Positions 43,953 through 56,232 of a DNA stretch of 64,000 nt are shown here, in pieces (positions within the stretch are counted from its first letter, which is position 1; every line of letters starts with the position of its first letter). The notes below the pieces were generated by a model. It made no database searches. It was not told where the DNA came from and saw only the letters and a program-made list of their open reading frames with translations. This DNA is from Gentiana macrophylla (Eukaryota > Streptophyta > Magnoliopsida > Gentianales > Gentianaceae). The translations under genes and the position numbers were made by a program. The stretch is from contig JAOBSW010001127.1 in NCBI GenBank assembly GCA_026214975.1, positions 170,566 to 234,565 of the forward strand, read 5' to 3'.

Positions 43953-44279
43953 GGTGCCATGTAGCAATATTAGATACATGTTATATGCATTACGCATGTC
44001 AGATGTGTCATGATTAGTTATTGACATCCTTTTACGTTAGCTATGATCGAGTTCTCGAGAATTCTTAACAACTATAAAGAGTGCCCACACTCGAGGGTCA
44101 ACAATTTCTAATTTCGGGTGAGTGTTAGGCCGGTTAAATGTGCCCACATTCCGGTCTATGTTTAGTAATAGTAGGCCGGTTAGGTTTTCTATTTATTATT
44201 AGGTCCAGGGTGTAGTCTGGCATATTTATTATTGGTAATGGGTGTAACCATGGTATATTTTAGGACCTCTTTTTGTGGT
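43953..44279. other. Non-coding flank
   Basis: No gene seen. A short phrase TAGGCCGGTTA occurs twice (44127-44137 and 44172-44182). Confidence 0.4.
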
Positions 44280-44972
44280 TGACGAAATAAAATTCATCGG
44301 GTATAAAATCTAGGCCCTTGGATCTAGTGGTAATTGGTTTAGGGTCGATTAATTAAGAGAAAATATGAACGTGAGAAGGAGTTTTTTAGGGGTGATTTAG
44401 ACTGAGCCTGAGAATTTCTCTAGGGTGCCTACGTATCCAATTCGTATGTTGGAATCAAGTCTACCGTAGTTCTTTGTGATTGTTTATATAGGGGGTGATT
44501 GTGCCCTAGGCCTGCGTGGGCCGTGTCCAATGTGGACTCTCTTTCCGTGTTATTCAAGTTAGAGATAATCCTGGGATTATCCATTGATTTTAGGAGATAA
44601 TTGTGATATTCAAATATCTATGTTTAAATGATGAGGATCGGAGCCTTAAAGGCTTGGGATTTTTCCATAATTATCGTATAATTAGTATTATTATTATCGT
44701 ACTCTCTAGCCGACCTATGCCTAGACGCTAAGGTTGATTCGACCGAGCTGCGTAGATCTACCCCTTCCTATCCTGATCGACCTGCGGCGGATCAGGCAAC
44801 GACCTGAATAGCGTTCCTTCATGAGGACTCCGTTCGGCCCTTAGGCCTATGATGGGGCTCATGGCCCTTACTGCTAGGGTATTAGGTCTACTCTCGTCAT
44901 TATTTGGGTGTCATGTGCCTGACACGTGGAGTGGTTGATGGCCAAATCCTAGGTGTCCAATCTAACCGGCAG
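44280..44972 (-). repeat. LTR of element W (diverged Tat-type, boundaries approximate)
   Basis: Begins TGACGA like the X LTR and shares the block TTTAGACTGAGC-TGAGA...TGCCTACGTAT (44397-44435 versus X 42717-42762), followed by GGAATCAAGTC. Also carries the CCTGATC...GATCAGG hairpin at 44772-44796 and GACACGTGGAG near the end, both with X counterparts. The right end is uncertain because repeat U follows. Confidence 0.6.
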
Positions 44973-45458
44973 TGTACCAGGTCGATTGTAGTGTAGTATG
45001 GTGAGTCCATGTCGAATCCACGAGGAAAATATCTTGTGAGGTTACACACTAAAAAGTTTATATTAATTCGATCTAGGTCACAAATTGCAAGATGGTAATT
45101 GGATGCATAAATAAAGTTCTTGTGATAACAAAGATGATAAAATGATAAAAGAAACTAACCAAGATAATGTGTGGCCTAGCTATCCTCTCGTAGTGCCATG
45201 GGAATGATTTCCTACCTTCCTACCATTCGTGTTCAAAAGGTGAAACGGTGCGTTCCTAAGCAAGCAATTCCTCCTCGTATGAGTGTATGTAATTACTCTT
45301 TACCTCTTCATTGGTCTAGGTTCCCTAAACCTAATGACTCTGTATGCTACGCATGCCCATGCAATGGCAATGCCAATTATCCCCAGATAAGAAATCGAAT
45401 GCCTTGAAAGGTCGATTTTACCTTCCGGTCTTCCTACCCTCTTCGCATGACAAACATC
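44973..45458 (-). repeat. Unclassified LTR-like repeat U, left part
   Basis: Starts TGTACCAGGTCGATTGTAG; the nearby GAGTCCATGTCGAATCCACG resembles the inner part of Athila-type LTRs read on the minus strand (compare GGATCGTATCCATGAGG in E2 at 28421-28437). Interrupted by Z; continues at 54736. No coding. Confidence 0.4.
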
Positions 45459-47246
45459 TGTTAGGTGTAGTGCCCGAAAGACAATTATATAATTGTTTTA
45501 GGACAAATTAATAATTCATCTTATTATATGCATGTATGCTTATAATTAAGACACTACTGAAAACCCTAAGTACCTCGTTTATGTAATCACATAACTCAGT
45601 GTATGGCTATACACAAAAGGATTGAGTTAGTAAGATGTACTTAAAATTAACTTAGTCCGTAGCGTTTATTAATCTGAGTACGGGTCTCATGATTAATTTG
45701 CTATTAATGCGCCCATAACACTTTAAGTGTGACAGTCTTATCCAGACTGTCGGTAATAGGGTACCTAGTGGGCATTTATATATGATGATAATCATATAGG
45801 GCTGGACCGATTTGATTTGAGTTCTCGATATAATTCCGTGATCGAGAAGTCTTATCGAATCACAAGATGATCATATATGGATTAATATCAATCCTGAGGT
45901 GATCACAGACAACTGCTTAAACTAGGGTAGTGTTTGATGTGTTAGTAAGGATCACTTTGCAATATGTGGTCCAACACTTCTCGTTGGCTCTATTCTGGAA
46001 TGAGTGAGTAGTCTATGCTATCACATATATGGAATCCATTCCTTCCTCGGGAAGTAGACAGACAGTTCCCTTATTTTTTAATCCTAGAAACTGACCGATG
46101 TGCACAATTCATATTATATTAGTTATGAACTATTTGGTCACTAGGGGGTTAATGGTAAATAAGGATAAGAGGTTTCGAGAAGGGTTTACGGAGATATCCC
46201 GAATCGAAACGAACAGTCTATGGAGGATTTATCCGTATGTAATGATTATATCAGTGGACACCTTATCTACTCATAGTTTAGTATAAGTTATCTATATTCG
46301 GCAGAGTTCAGTTTCGGGTTTATGGTGGTGTAATCCCGGAATTAATAGATTGAATATTATTGTTCGGTTTGACGGATAATATTATTTATTTATTGTAGCT
46401 ACTGAATATGGGTCCATGGTCCTCGACATGGCTCCTAACATGCATATGTTTTCTCGTCGTTTCACCTCAATTAATATTAAATAGTTGGATTGGACTGTTT
46501 AATAGATATGTGGATTAAGTTTTTAGTTGGACTAGATAATTAAATACATGAAAAAGAAATTTTTCGTGGACTCGGCCCAAGTGTGTGAAATGCGTGGATG
46601 ACCTAATATATTAGGGCATGGGGCGCATTTTTGTTATTTAATTGTCAAGAAATTAGTTTTCTTGGATAATTAATTAACATGTGATTAAATTATTTATTTG
46701 TTAAATAATTAATTAAGGAAAATATTGGATTGATCCTTAAATATTCTAGATTGGTTCTAGATTATTCTAGGAGTATCTTTTATTTAATGGGATTATTATA
46801 ATTGATTTAGTATTAATTATTAAATCTTTGAAGGACTAGGATTACTCTCATATATGAAGAGAGTTCTCCCAAGCCTAAAACACACACATAAATTTCGACT
46901 TTTTGGGTAGTGTTGGAAGCTTAGAATTTTCGGCTTCAACATTAAGGGTTTCGAGTTGGGATAATCCTCGGGATTATTCCGGTAGCATATCGAGGAGGTC
47001 AAGCGGCTTGAATCATCATCCACTTGGTGTTGCTTGGAGATACACGTCGGAAGACGGTGGCTTCTCAATTCTTGGATCTCGGATTGTTCTTGGTGCTTAT
47101 TCACAATAAGCAGGTAAGCAATCTAAACCCCCTCGTAGGTTTAGATCTATTGTATTTATGTATTTTGGTTGTTAGATCTAGATCTTATACTTTCTGCTAC
47201 GTAATCGGGTGGATCTATGATCCATCCGGCGATATTACATCCTACA
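45459..47246 (+). repeat. 5' LTR of Z
   Basis: 1788 bp, TGTTAGGTGTAG...CATCCTACA. CATATATGAAGAGAG near 46850 is TATA-like. The 68-aa plus ORF at 46903 and its minus shadow occur in both LTRs but have no recognised domain. Confidence 0.92.
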
Positions 47247-47263
47247 AGTGGTATCAGAGCCTT
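47247..47263 (+). other. Primer-binding site of Z
   Basis: AGTGGTATCAGAGCCTT directly after the LTR, complementary to initiator Met tRNA. Confidence 0.85.
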
Positions 47264-49480
47264 TGATCTATCAATCAAAGTATGTGAATTTTAGATCTAA
47301 GGAGTGGAATAAGCATGTGTAGATTGCTTTATTTTCGTTTTTAATTTTATTATTTTCGAAATATATATCATGAATGATGCCTTGTGATTGTCGTGGTTGA
47401 AGAGATGGATTGGGGTTGGTATTGTTTACTCGTTATATCTATTGTAAACTCATATAAATTCGTTTATATGAGTATAGGAAATTTTGTAATTTTAGTTTCC
47501 TAGAAGTAGATCTGTTTTGTTGCTGTTAAGTTTTTATTTTGTTCCTGCTGATTGAGCCGTTGAAACGACAATCCCTCTGGTCAGAATGAAGAATAAAAGT
47601 TGAAGAACAGGTCCTCAAAATTTCATGACGATCGGAGTCCATCTCGATGTCCAATCGCTGCAGTAAAGTTGCTGCTGTAACAGAAAAGCACAGCAGCCAT
47701 AAAAACCCTAGCTGTGAGTTCGTCGATTTTTTGGAAGAGTTTGGAATGTCAAAACGAAGATCCGTCCGTTCAGATAGATCACCATGGAATTATGAACAAG
47801 CCCTAAAAATTTCAGGTCGATCGGGTTTTGTCTCGATGCCCGATCGGCCCCGGGAAGACACTGCAGAGCCTCAGTTATAAACAGATGCAGCAGTTGGATC
47901 GGCGGATTGCTGGAGAAAATTGGACCGTTGACACGAAGATCCAACCGTTCAGATTGAAGTAGGAGGAGTGAAGAACATGTCCATATAGTTTTGTGACAAT
48001 CAAGGTTCGTTTGGATGTCCGATCATCGATACAACGCGGCAGCAGCAGATTAGAAAATAGTAAACCCTAGTTAAGGTTTGTGTTTTTTTTAATACGTTAG
48101 ATACAGGGATACCAACGATCCATCTCGGTGTTTATTTTTTCCATTATTTTTTCGTGTATGATCGAAATTATGTGATAGAAACCGGAAAATTTCCATGACA
48201 TGCATCATATCATGATTCCACTCCAATGCATGCATGTAGCTAGTTTATTTCGAATAAATTAGGCATGTATAACTCGTATAATTAGTTAAAAGCTTTTTTA
48301 ATTAATATGTGGTAGTTAATTAATTAAATAACTAATTATTAAAAACCGAGGAACCGGGTTTTGTCAATCGTTACGATTTTAGTGATGGATTCTCGGTGAA
48401 TTCCACTTGGATAAATTGTTGAGTTTTCGGTGATGGCTTCTCGATGAAGCCACCTTAAACAGAAACGAGATTACGCTTTGGTTGACAACATAGAAATCGG
48501 AAAATCTTAGTACATGGGTTCGGAAATGGTCTAACCATGGATGGGCGAGTTCAACCGAGCTTCGGCTCAATCGACTCCCCTCCACGTGTGATGTATGTTG
48601 CAGTGGTTCGGCAAGTCTTAGCATAGCCGATAAGCCTTCGGGCTAAACGGGGCTTCTCTTGCCAGATCAGCCTGAACTGTCACATATGTTCCAACGAATA
48701 AGATGGCGTAGGCTTGCCTACATAACCGACCCTGTTCGGAGTACTTTGATTTATTGTTTCTTATTTTCAAGACCGAAACCGTAATTAGTAAACCCACCAC
48801 TTTTTTCAAAATATTGAGTGGGAGCGGGGAAGGCGACAGCCAACCCCACGGCCTCTACTATAGATGCAAGCACGTGAGAGAAGGCTGACGCCTCGAGCCG
48901 CTTTGATTCCGCCCCCCTACGGGTGGTGTTCACCCCTATCAAAATTCACGGCTTGGTTTCCGGAAGGATAGGATTTTGGGTACTCGTTGAGTCACTGACC
49001 GACCCTGCGGCGGCATACTCGGGGTGTACTTTGAGATCTGATATAGTAGGTCACACTCTTTATGGATATTTTTGAAATATCTAGGCTAGAAAAATGAAGG
49101 AAATCAATGATTAAAGACCGGGATGTCTGATTCCCGTGGGATGTTTGATTCTCAAAGTTTAATCATTGAGAGAGATTGTCTCAGTTTGATCGTCGCCTCT
49201 TTGGTGACTCAAGCAAGTGTCATTGAGGTGTGAGATTAAATCCTTGGAATGGTAGGATAGACTTTTAACAAGTTTATTATTCCTAAAATAAAAATCTAGT
49301 AGTGAAAATTTATTTTTTGAATTTAACTTTCTGTCATATTTTTTACAACTAAATCTCTAGGCTACTAAACTGTTAGTTATAGGACTTCATTAAAAATGTG
49401 GAAAGTAACAAGTACGTTGTAAATTATCAAACAATGCATTTAAATTCTCGGAAGAGATTTATTCTCTTGAGCCTTTAAAA
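47264..49480 (+). other. Non-coding interior of Z, 5' part
   Basis: No coding. A loosely repeated phrase built on GATCGG...GTCTCGATGCCCGATCG occurs near 47630-47660, 47815-47845 and 47995-48025, separated by roughly 180 bases. The first copy of the CCCTGCGGCGG block is at 49002-49013. Confidence 0.55.
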
Positions 49481-50120
49481 ACATAAGTGACATAGTATAG
49501 GTATGTCACGGGTGTCACTCGTGTTGAACGAAAGACGACCATGCTTAGTTTACCAAAGATGATTTAGGACTATATATAAAATTCATTTAGTGAATTTTAA
49601 AAGTGTAATTACACATCAAATTTCTAATTGAAAAATCGGAAAATCATACATAAGGCGTTGCTAGTTAGACGGTATTTGGAACCGATAAACTAGTGGGAGC
49701 CTTGGTCTTATGATTTGTTGTTTTTCTGAATCATTAGAAATGTGTAATAGACTGCACATGAGTTTCTCCATTCATTGGAAAAACAAGAGTAAAGCGTTAC
49801 TAGTTAGACAGTATTTGGAACTGATAAACTAGTGGGAGCTTAGTTCTGGAGATTTTATAATCTTTGAAACATCATGAACACAGCATTGCTAGTTAGACAG
49901 TATTTGGAACTGATAAACTAGTGGGAGCTTAGTTCTAGGTGATGTTCTTATCTTTGACAAATCATATATACAAAGTGTTGCTAGTTAGACGGTATTTGGA
50001 ACCGATAAACTAGTAGGAGCTTTGGTCTTATGATTTGTCGATTAGAAAAATCGATAGTCCAAGCAAGTAACACTGAACATCCCACAGTTCAAGAGTAGTG
50101 TCTACTCAAACGTACTGCTA
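49481..50120 (+). ncRNA. Array of conserved stem-loops in the Z interior
   Basis: Four 33-base hairpins at 49661-49693, 49800-49832, 49889-49921 and 49981-50013. Each has outer arms CTAGTT/AACTAG, an inner stem CGGT/ACCG (copies 1 and 4) or CAGT/ACTG (copies 2 and 3), and loop ATTTGGA. Each is followed by TGGGAGC (TAGGAGC in copy 4) and enclosed by further, sequence-different but complementary outer stems. A different hairpin (GTGACATA/TATGTCAC) lies at about 49488-49510. RNA structure is inferred from sequence only; no known RNA family recognised. Confidence 0.6.
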
Positions 50121-52852
50121 GTTCAAGACTGTTTCCATTTTAGGAAAGTCAAGAATGGGAAAGAATGTTTGTACGTGTTAGTCATCTAAACTTAGTAGTT
50201 TTAAGGCTAAACCGGAAAATTAATAAATTGGAAATTAGAGGATAAGGAAAGTGATTTCGGATCACTGACCAATAGCAATTTTCTCGAAAGCTAAAGTTAT
50301 TTGGAAGAACTAGGTAGCTTTGCATTAAACGATAAATAAAATAGACAATGGGCAGTTATTTCAGATAGACTATTGGGAGTGATATAAGGAAATAAATCTC
50401 GGATTAATTTTTTTGAGTATCATAGAAAATTCATTTTATGTTTTCGGATTCGTTGGAACGAACGTATTCATTTTCAATAGGATAATTTGTTTTTCTTATT
50501 GACGATAAATATAACACGAACCCAAGACTCGGACTTTTGTTTGATAAAGTCAGAACCACTAAGCATTGCTGAAAAGGGATCAGTAACACATCTTAAACAA
50601 TATAAACGCAAATGGTTTCCGTATTTCGATAAATGCTTCTTTCTATTCTACTAATTAGTGCATATTCCCTAAAGACAAGATCTGAAGACTGGCGTAGGGT
50701 GATTCCTATCTCCCAGTCAAAGGAACACTGTCTCAAAGGAACAATGACTAAGTTTCCTTTCAATCGGGAAAGGGTAATAGATTTAAAGAAGTAACATAGC
50801 TTGTTCATATCGACCTTCGGGGTCTTATGAAAGATACAAGCTAGTGGGAGCCTCTGAGTAGTGACATCATAGTCTGACAACTACTCGAAACTCCGGTAAG
50901 TTTATCCAAAATATTTGGAGGAATCTCTGATTTCACCAGAGATAGAGTATTCCATACTCAGAAATAGGTTATTGTGTAGTCTTCGGGACTGATGCTCGGC
51001 CTGCCTCTCAGTGGAATGTTTTCACTAAGGGATACACCACAAATTTGCCTTATATAGTTATTGATGTACTACGATACATTGCTTAACTCATTTAAGGTAT
51101 TGGTTGCAAAATATCGGTTTACGTTGTAATGTAAACCGAGAAGTCTACCTAAAAGATGCCTACGCATTTGTGGATAAGGAGTGAATTCGGTTCACCCCAC
51201 TTCCGCAAACATAGACATTTAACACTTAGTGCTTGAAGGTAGGACTGGAAATTTTGCGTACACGTTCAGGTCGTGAAATATCTTAATGCATTGAGTAAAG
51301 GTTGGTTATAAAACTCGTAAAATCAGAGAATGACGGTTATACTGTTAAACCCGGTCTGATAGAGTCTATAAATAACAACCTTAGATCTTGAAGTATTTGT
51401 ACTCAAGATGTTACTAACTGATTTGTTCAGTCCACATCCAACACCGCCAGTTGGTGATAACACTAATAAAAAAAAAAAAAAACTACTAAACTAGATCAGT
51501 ATATCCATCCACCTCGAACGTAGTGGGAGTATGGTTTGTCCATTACCCATTGCAGGACCTTACGGTCTATAGGGGATTGATGACCTATAGTCCTTTATGG
51601 GCTGTATAGGATCCTGATCATAGAGGTTGGTTTAAAAGCCATAACCCTGTGAATGGAGTTTGCTACTCCAGCTCTGTTGAAACTCTTGTAGAACCACCTG
51701 AGTATCTCAGGCCCAATGGGAGTAGTTGGAACTACACGGAGAAGAGTCGACTGAATAGGAAAGTTTAACTTTCAACGCAAAGCTGAGTAATTTAGGGGTG
51801 ATTCCCTAAAAGGTAGAGAGTTAACCAAACCGCGATCTCTCTTACCACTCAGTCTTGCTTGATTTCATCAGAAAGCGGGAAATAGGGGTGATTCCCTAAG
51901 ACTTCCTTGCCGAACAACGGAATCTGAACTCATTCAGAACAGAAGGGTTTTTAGCTAAGAACAAATGACAGATTCGTTACAACGCAGAAAATAAGGGTGC
52001 TTCCCTAAGACCATTTTGCGAGACTAACGGTATCTTAATTTATTCAGAAAGAACCTTTGGCAGGATGCCTGCCATAGCTTATATCCTTTGGGGATTAAAG
52101 CAAACCTCTAGGTCATTTCAAATTCATATGTTTTAATATGTGGACTTGACCAGAATGTTGATAATTCTTTCATAGACTGGGCATCAATATAAGTAAAGTA
52201 GTATGAAGATTAGTGTTTGTGAATGGTAACACTGATACAGTTGAAAACAACATGGGTGTGTTATCTGAAGTCAGAGTCTGACATGCCATCGGGATTCATT
52301 CTAAAGGATTTGATTCACTCAAATTCACGAGAATCGATCATTGGCAATCTCATCCATTTCACCTGGTTAAGATATTCTTACATTTATGCAACATTCGACG
52401 ATGTAGTCTACCCTACCTCTCAGGAATGATTATATAAACATGCGGATGAATACTAAATGGGATGTTTAGTGAATTCTCCAGTCTCTTCAGGAGAATGAGG
52501 AATAATATGCTAGTATATTCAGGTGCAAACTAGAATATAAGTGATAACACTGGTTCTGGCTTTAGGTCGGATTAAGGATGATCGTTAAGTAGATCTTGTC
52601 CTCAGAGTTGACTCAAAGGCATATTGAAAGTGTACCACCGGATTAGATGGAAAGGCGGCGTTTCGATCCCAAAGATTGACTCAAGATGCCAACCTACCTG
52701 ATCAGTGTACCAAGTCATATGGTATTCGGATTCTAAGTACGCGCCGGGTCACTGACCTACCCTGCGGCGGCACACTCCGGTCGTGCTTGGAAGGATGAAT
52801 TACTAAGATGCACTTGGAGGGTATGATTCTTGGGGATATGTCTCACTTGTTT
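50121..52852 (+). other. Non-coding interior of Z, 3' part
   Basis: No gene. Three short hairpins with GTGATT/TGCT loops lie at 51791-51810, 51883-51898 and 51992-52008. An A run is at 51467-51481. The second CCCTGCGGCGG block is at 52760-52770. Confidence 0.55.
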
Positions 52853-52940
52853 TGAGCAAGTGGGAGAATGTTGTAGATATACATATAAAGGGTGTGCTCT
52901 AAAACAATTAATCCACTTGCCTTTCGTGCAAGTGTGAGAT
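52853..52940 (+). other. Purine-tract region of Z
   Basis: GAGCAAGTGGGAGAATGTTG (52854-52873) looks like a classic copia PPT, but the LTR starts 70 bases later after a weaker copy (GCAAGTGTGAGAT, 52928-52940). Confidence 0.6.
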
Positions 52941-54730
52941 TGTTAGGTGTAGTGCCCGAAAGACAATTATATAATTGTTTTAGGACAAATTAATAATTCA
53001 TCTTATTATATGCATGTATGCTTATAATTAAGACACTACTGAAAACCCTAAGTACCTCGTTTATGTAATCACATAACTCAGTGTATGGCTATACACAAGA
53101 GGATTGAGTTAGTAAGATGTACTTAAAATTAACTTAGTCCGTAGCATTTATTAATCTGAGTACGGTTCTCATGATTAATTTGCTATTAATGCTCCCAGAA
53201 CACTTTAAGTGTGACAGTCTTATCCGGACTGTCGGTAATAGGGTACCTAGTGGGGCATTTATATATGATGATAATCATATAAAATTTGGACCGATTTGAT
53301 TTGAGTTCTCGATATAATTCCGTGATCGAGAAGTCTTATCGAATCACAAGATGATCATATATGGATTAATCTCAATCTTGAGGTGATCACAGACAACTGC
53401 TTAAACTAGGGTAGAGTTTGATGTGTTAGTAAGGATCACTTCGCAGTATGTGGTCCAACACTTCTCGTTGGCTCTATTCTAGAATGAGTGAATAGTCTAT
53501 GCTATCACATATATGGAATCCATTCCTTCCCTCGGGAAGTAGAATGACAGTTCCCTTATTTGTTAATCCTAGAAACTGACCGATGCGCACAATTCATATT
53601 ATATTAGTTATGAACTATTTGGTCACTAGGGGGTTAATGGTAAATAAGGATAAGAGGTTTCGAGAAGGGTTTACGGAGATATCCCGAATCGAAACGAACA
53701 GTCTATGGAGGATTTATCCGTATGTAATGATTATATCAGTGGACACCTTATCTACTCATAGTTGAGTATAAGTTATCTATATTCGGCAGAGTTCAGTTTC
53801 GGGTTTATGGTGGTGTAATCCCGGAATTAATAGATTGAATATTATTGTTCGGTCTAACGGATAATATTATTTAATTTATTGTAGCTACTGAATATGGGTC
53901 CATGGTCCCCGACATGGCTCCTAACATGCATATGTTTTCTCGTCGTTTCACCTCAATTAATATAAATAGTTGGATTGGACTGTTTAATAGATATGTGGAT
54001 TAATTGTTTAGTTGGACAGGATAATTAAATACATGGAAAAGAAATTTTTCGTGGACTCGGCCCAAGTGTGTGAAATGCGTGGATGACCTAATATATTAGG
54101 GCATGGGGTGCATTTTTGTTATTTAATTGTCAAGAAATTAGTTTTCTTGGATAATTATTTAACATGTGATTAAATTATTTATTTGTTAAATAATTGATTA
54201 AGGAAAATATTGGATTGATCCTTAAATATTCTAGATTGGTTCTAGATTATTCTAGGAGTATCTTTTATTTAATGGGATTATTATAACTGATTTAGTATTA
54301 ATTATTAAATCCTTGAAGGACAATAATTACTCTCATATATGAAGAGAGTTCTCCCAAGCCTAAAACACACACATAAATTTCGACTTTTTGGGTAGTGTTG
54401 GAAGTTTAGAATTTTTGGCTTCAACACTAAGGGTTTCGAGTTGGGATAATCCTCGGGATTATTCCGGTAGCATATCGAGGAGGTCAAGCGGCTTGAATCA
54501 CCATCCACTTGGTTTTGCTTGGAGATACACGTCGGAAGATGGTGGCATCTCAATTCTTGGATCTCGGATTGTTTTTGGTGCTTATTCACAATAAGCAGGT
54601 TAGCAATCTAAACCCCTCGTAGGTTTAGATCTATTGTATTTATGTATTTTGGTTGTTAGATCTAGATCTTATACTTTCCGCTGAGTAATCGGGTGGATCT
54701 ATGATCCATCCGGCGATATTACATCCTACA
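52941..54730 (+). repeat. 3' LTR of Z
   Basis: 1790 bp, matching 45459-47246 with few differences. Confidence 0.92.
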
Positions 54731-54735
54731 ACATC

Positions 54736-55850
54736 ACCATTCGGTATCCGTTAAACGTGTAAAGGCGGTCACTAGGAAATTACTCTAATGCAAGCAATCA
54801 ATACAACACATGTAGGAAAAGTTTCACAACAATCAAAACTATCAACACAACCAATCATTCCCAATCAAAACAAGAGGTAAGCTAACACTACAACATAATC
54901 TTGGCTAGTTAAATCTAGCCACTCATAGCCACAAATATCAACATCTCAAAGTTAACATTCATAACCATAAGAACAATTGAATGAAAATAAAGATTAAAGA
55001 TTACCAATTCAAAGAGTGAAATTTGAGTTGGTGTTCTTCATCCAACTTCAAAAGCTTTAATGAAACTAACACCAGTGTGTTAAAATTCAATCAAGTAATC
55101 AAAGCTAAACTAGAGTCTTTAATTGTTACGATCAAGTTCAAGAGCTAATTTCTACTAAAATTCGGCTATAAGAGCCTTGGAGGTGGGGGTGCCTTCAAGG
55201 GGAAAAGTTGAGGAAGATCAAGTCTCTCCCTCTTTTTTTGTGTGAAGGGACGAATAAATGAGATCAATTCTTTGCTGACTGTGCATTATTGGCGCAGGTC
55301 AAAAGCCACTAGCGCGCGTCATGTGCAATTGTGGTATTGGCGCAGGTCACTCATGTTTGGCACGCATCACGTCCAATATGTAGTAGTTGGCTGAATGACA
55401 TTCGTATTAAATGCTCAGCAGAGTGTGTAGCTTCACTTGACGTGGGTCAAAGTCACAAGGGGCACGCAATTTGTATCTGAATATGCCTTGATCAATTTTA
55501 TTCTTCAATTGGCTTGGACTGAACCCTCTAACGTGTGTCAATGATCCTCGTGGGTTGAAATCCTTGCCTCGGTAACAAAAACATCACTCAATAATCCCAT
55601 GGAACCATAAAGTCAAAAATCCATGCTCCCGCCGTGATATCTGTGCTGCAAAATAGACACAAAGATACCACGTATAGATCTGATAACAAAATCGGCTAAA
55701 ACTAATAAAATAAAAGTAAAAATGTGGTTTTTCTGAAAGTTTCTATATACAAGAGATGGTTCCCATTATCATAAAATTTGCTCAAGTTGATGTCAAAACA
55801 TCGCTAATTGCATCAGAAAAATGGGTGAATCATAAGAAATTATATCATCA
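54736..55850 (-). repeat. Unclassified LTR-like repeat U, right part
   Basis: Continues from 45458. Contains a cluster of GCGC-rich 12-mers at 55289-55460 and, on the minus strand, a TATA-like CTCTTATAGCC (55165-55175) on its downstream side, as in a U3 region. No coding and no matching second LTR in the window. The right boundary is uncertain. Confidence 0.4.
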
Positions 55851-56232
55851 GGTTGACCTACATAAGTGGTGAAGCCCCACAAATCCAACTTAGCTCTTGA
55901 AGGTCAGTTCGGATATAAATTAAGTGTTCCGTCTTCCTATGCTTGCCCGGCTCGGTAATGCCGGAGTTTGGTCCTTGCCTTACTAGAATTGATGGAGTCA
56001 ACTATGCTAGGTGGCACAGCCAAAACTTCTACCATAATGTTTTTGAAATACGAGGTGTTTTCCCACCCACCACAAGAAATGGTTTTTGAAGGCATTCTAT
56101 GGATTATAGACCCAGTCATATCAATTATTTTGATAGACATAAAGCATAATTTTATCCGAACGATTTTTAGTGTAAGTCTTCGTTACCTCTTGCTTTGATT
56201 AAATTTCGCTTTCCCTTTATTCTCATTCAACG
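55851..56232 (+). other. Non-coding stretch before the antisense ORF of W
   Basis: GTGAAGCCCCAC near 55870 could be a degenerate minus-strand PPT of W. A plus ORF at 55968 has no recognised domain. Position corresponds to 10559-10918 in X. Confidence 0.4.

Larger units (their letters stand above)
45459..54730 (+). mobile_element. Element Z: non-autonomous LTR retrotransposon (LARD-like)
   Basis: LTRs 45459-47246 and 52941-54730, target duplication ACATC (45454-45458, 54731-54735), iMet-type PBS. LTR differences are sparse by eye, implying a recent insertion, yet the 5.7-kb interior has no ORF above about 95 codons and no recognisable gag or pol. The PBS and CAAGTGGGAGAATG-type purine tract fit copia-type elements such as Angela/Tork. 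It must be moved by enzymes supplied in trans. Confidence 0.88.

Noticed and set aside
43812..44027. ORF containing a poly-Asn run
   Set aside because: Product of the TTA microsatellite.
46820..47109. ORFs on both strands of the Z LTR, preserved in both copies (54305-54594)
   Set aside because: Preserved because the LTRs are near-identical by mechanism of replication; no domain and no start context to favour coding.
49641..50039. tRNA-like or pre-miRNA interpretation of the 76-86-nt Z units
   Set aside because: Only one long stem per unit, no cloverleaf or box A/B, and no 20-22-bp duplex typical of plant miRNA precursors.
50593..50880. Minus ORF of 95 aa in the Z interior
   Set aside because: Opposite to element direction, no recognised motif, length within chance expectation for AT-rich DNA.
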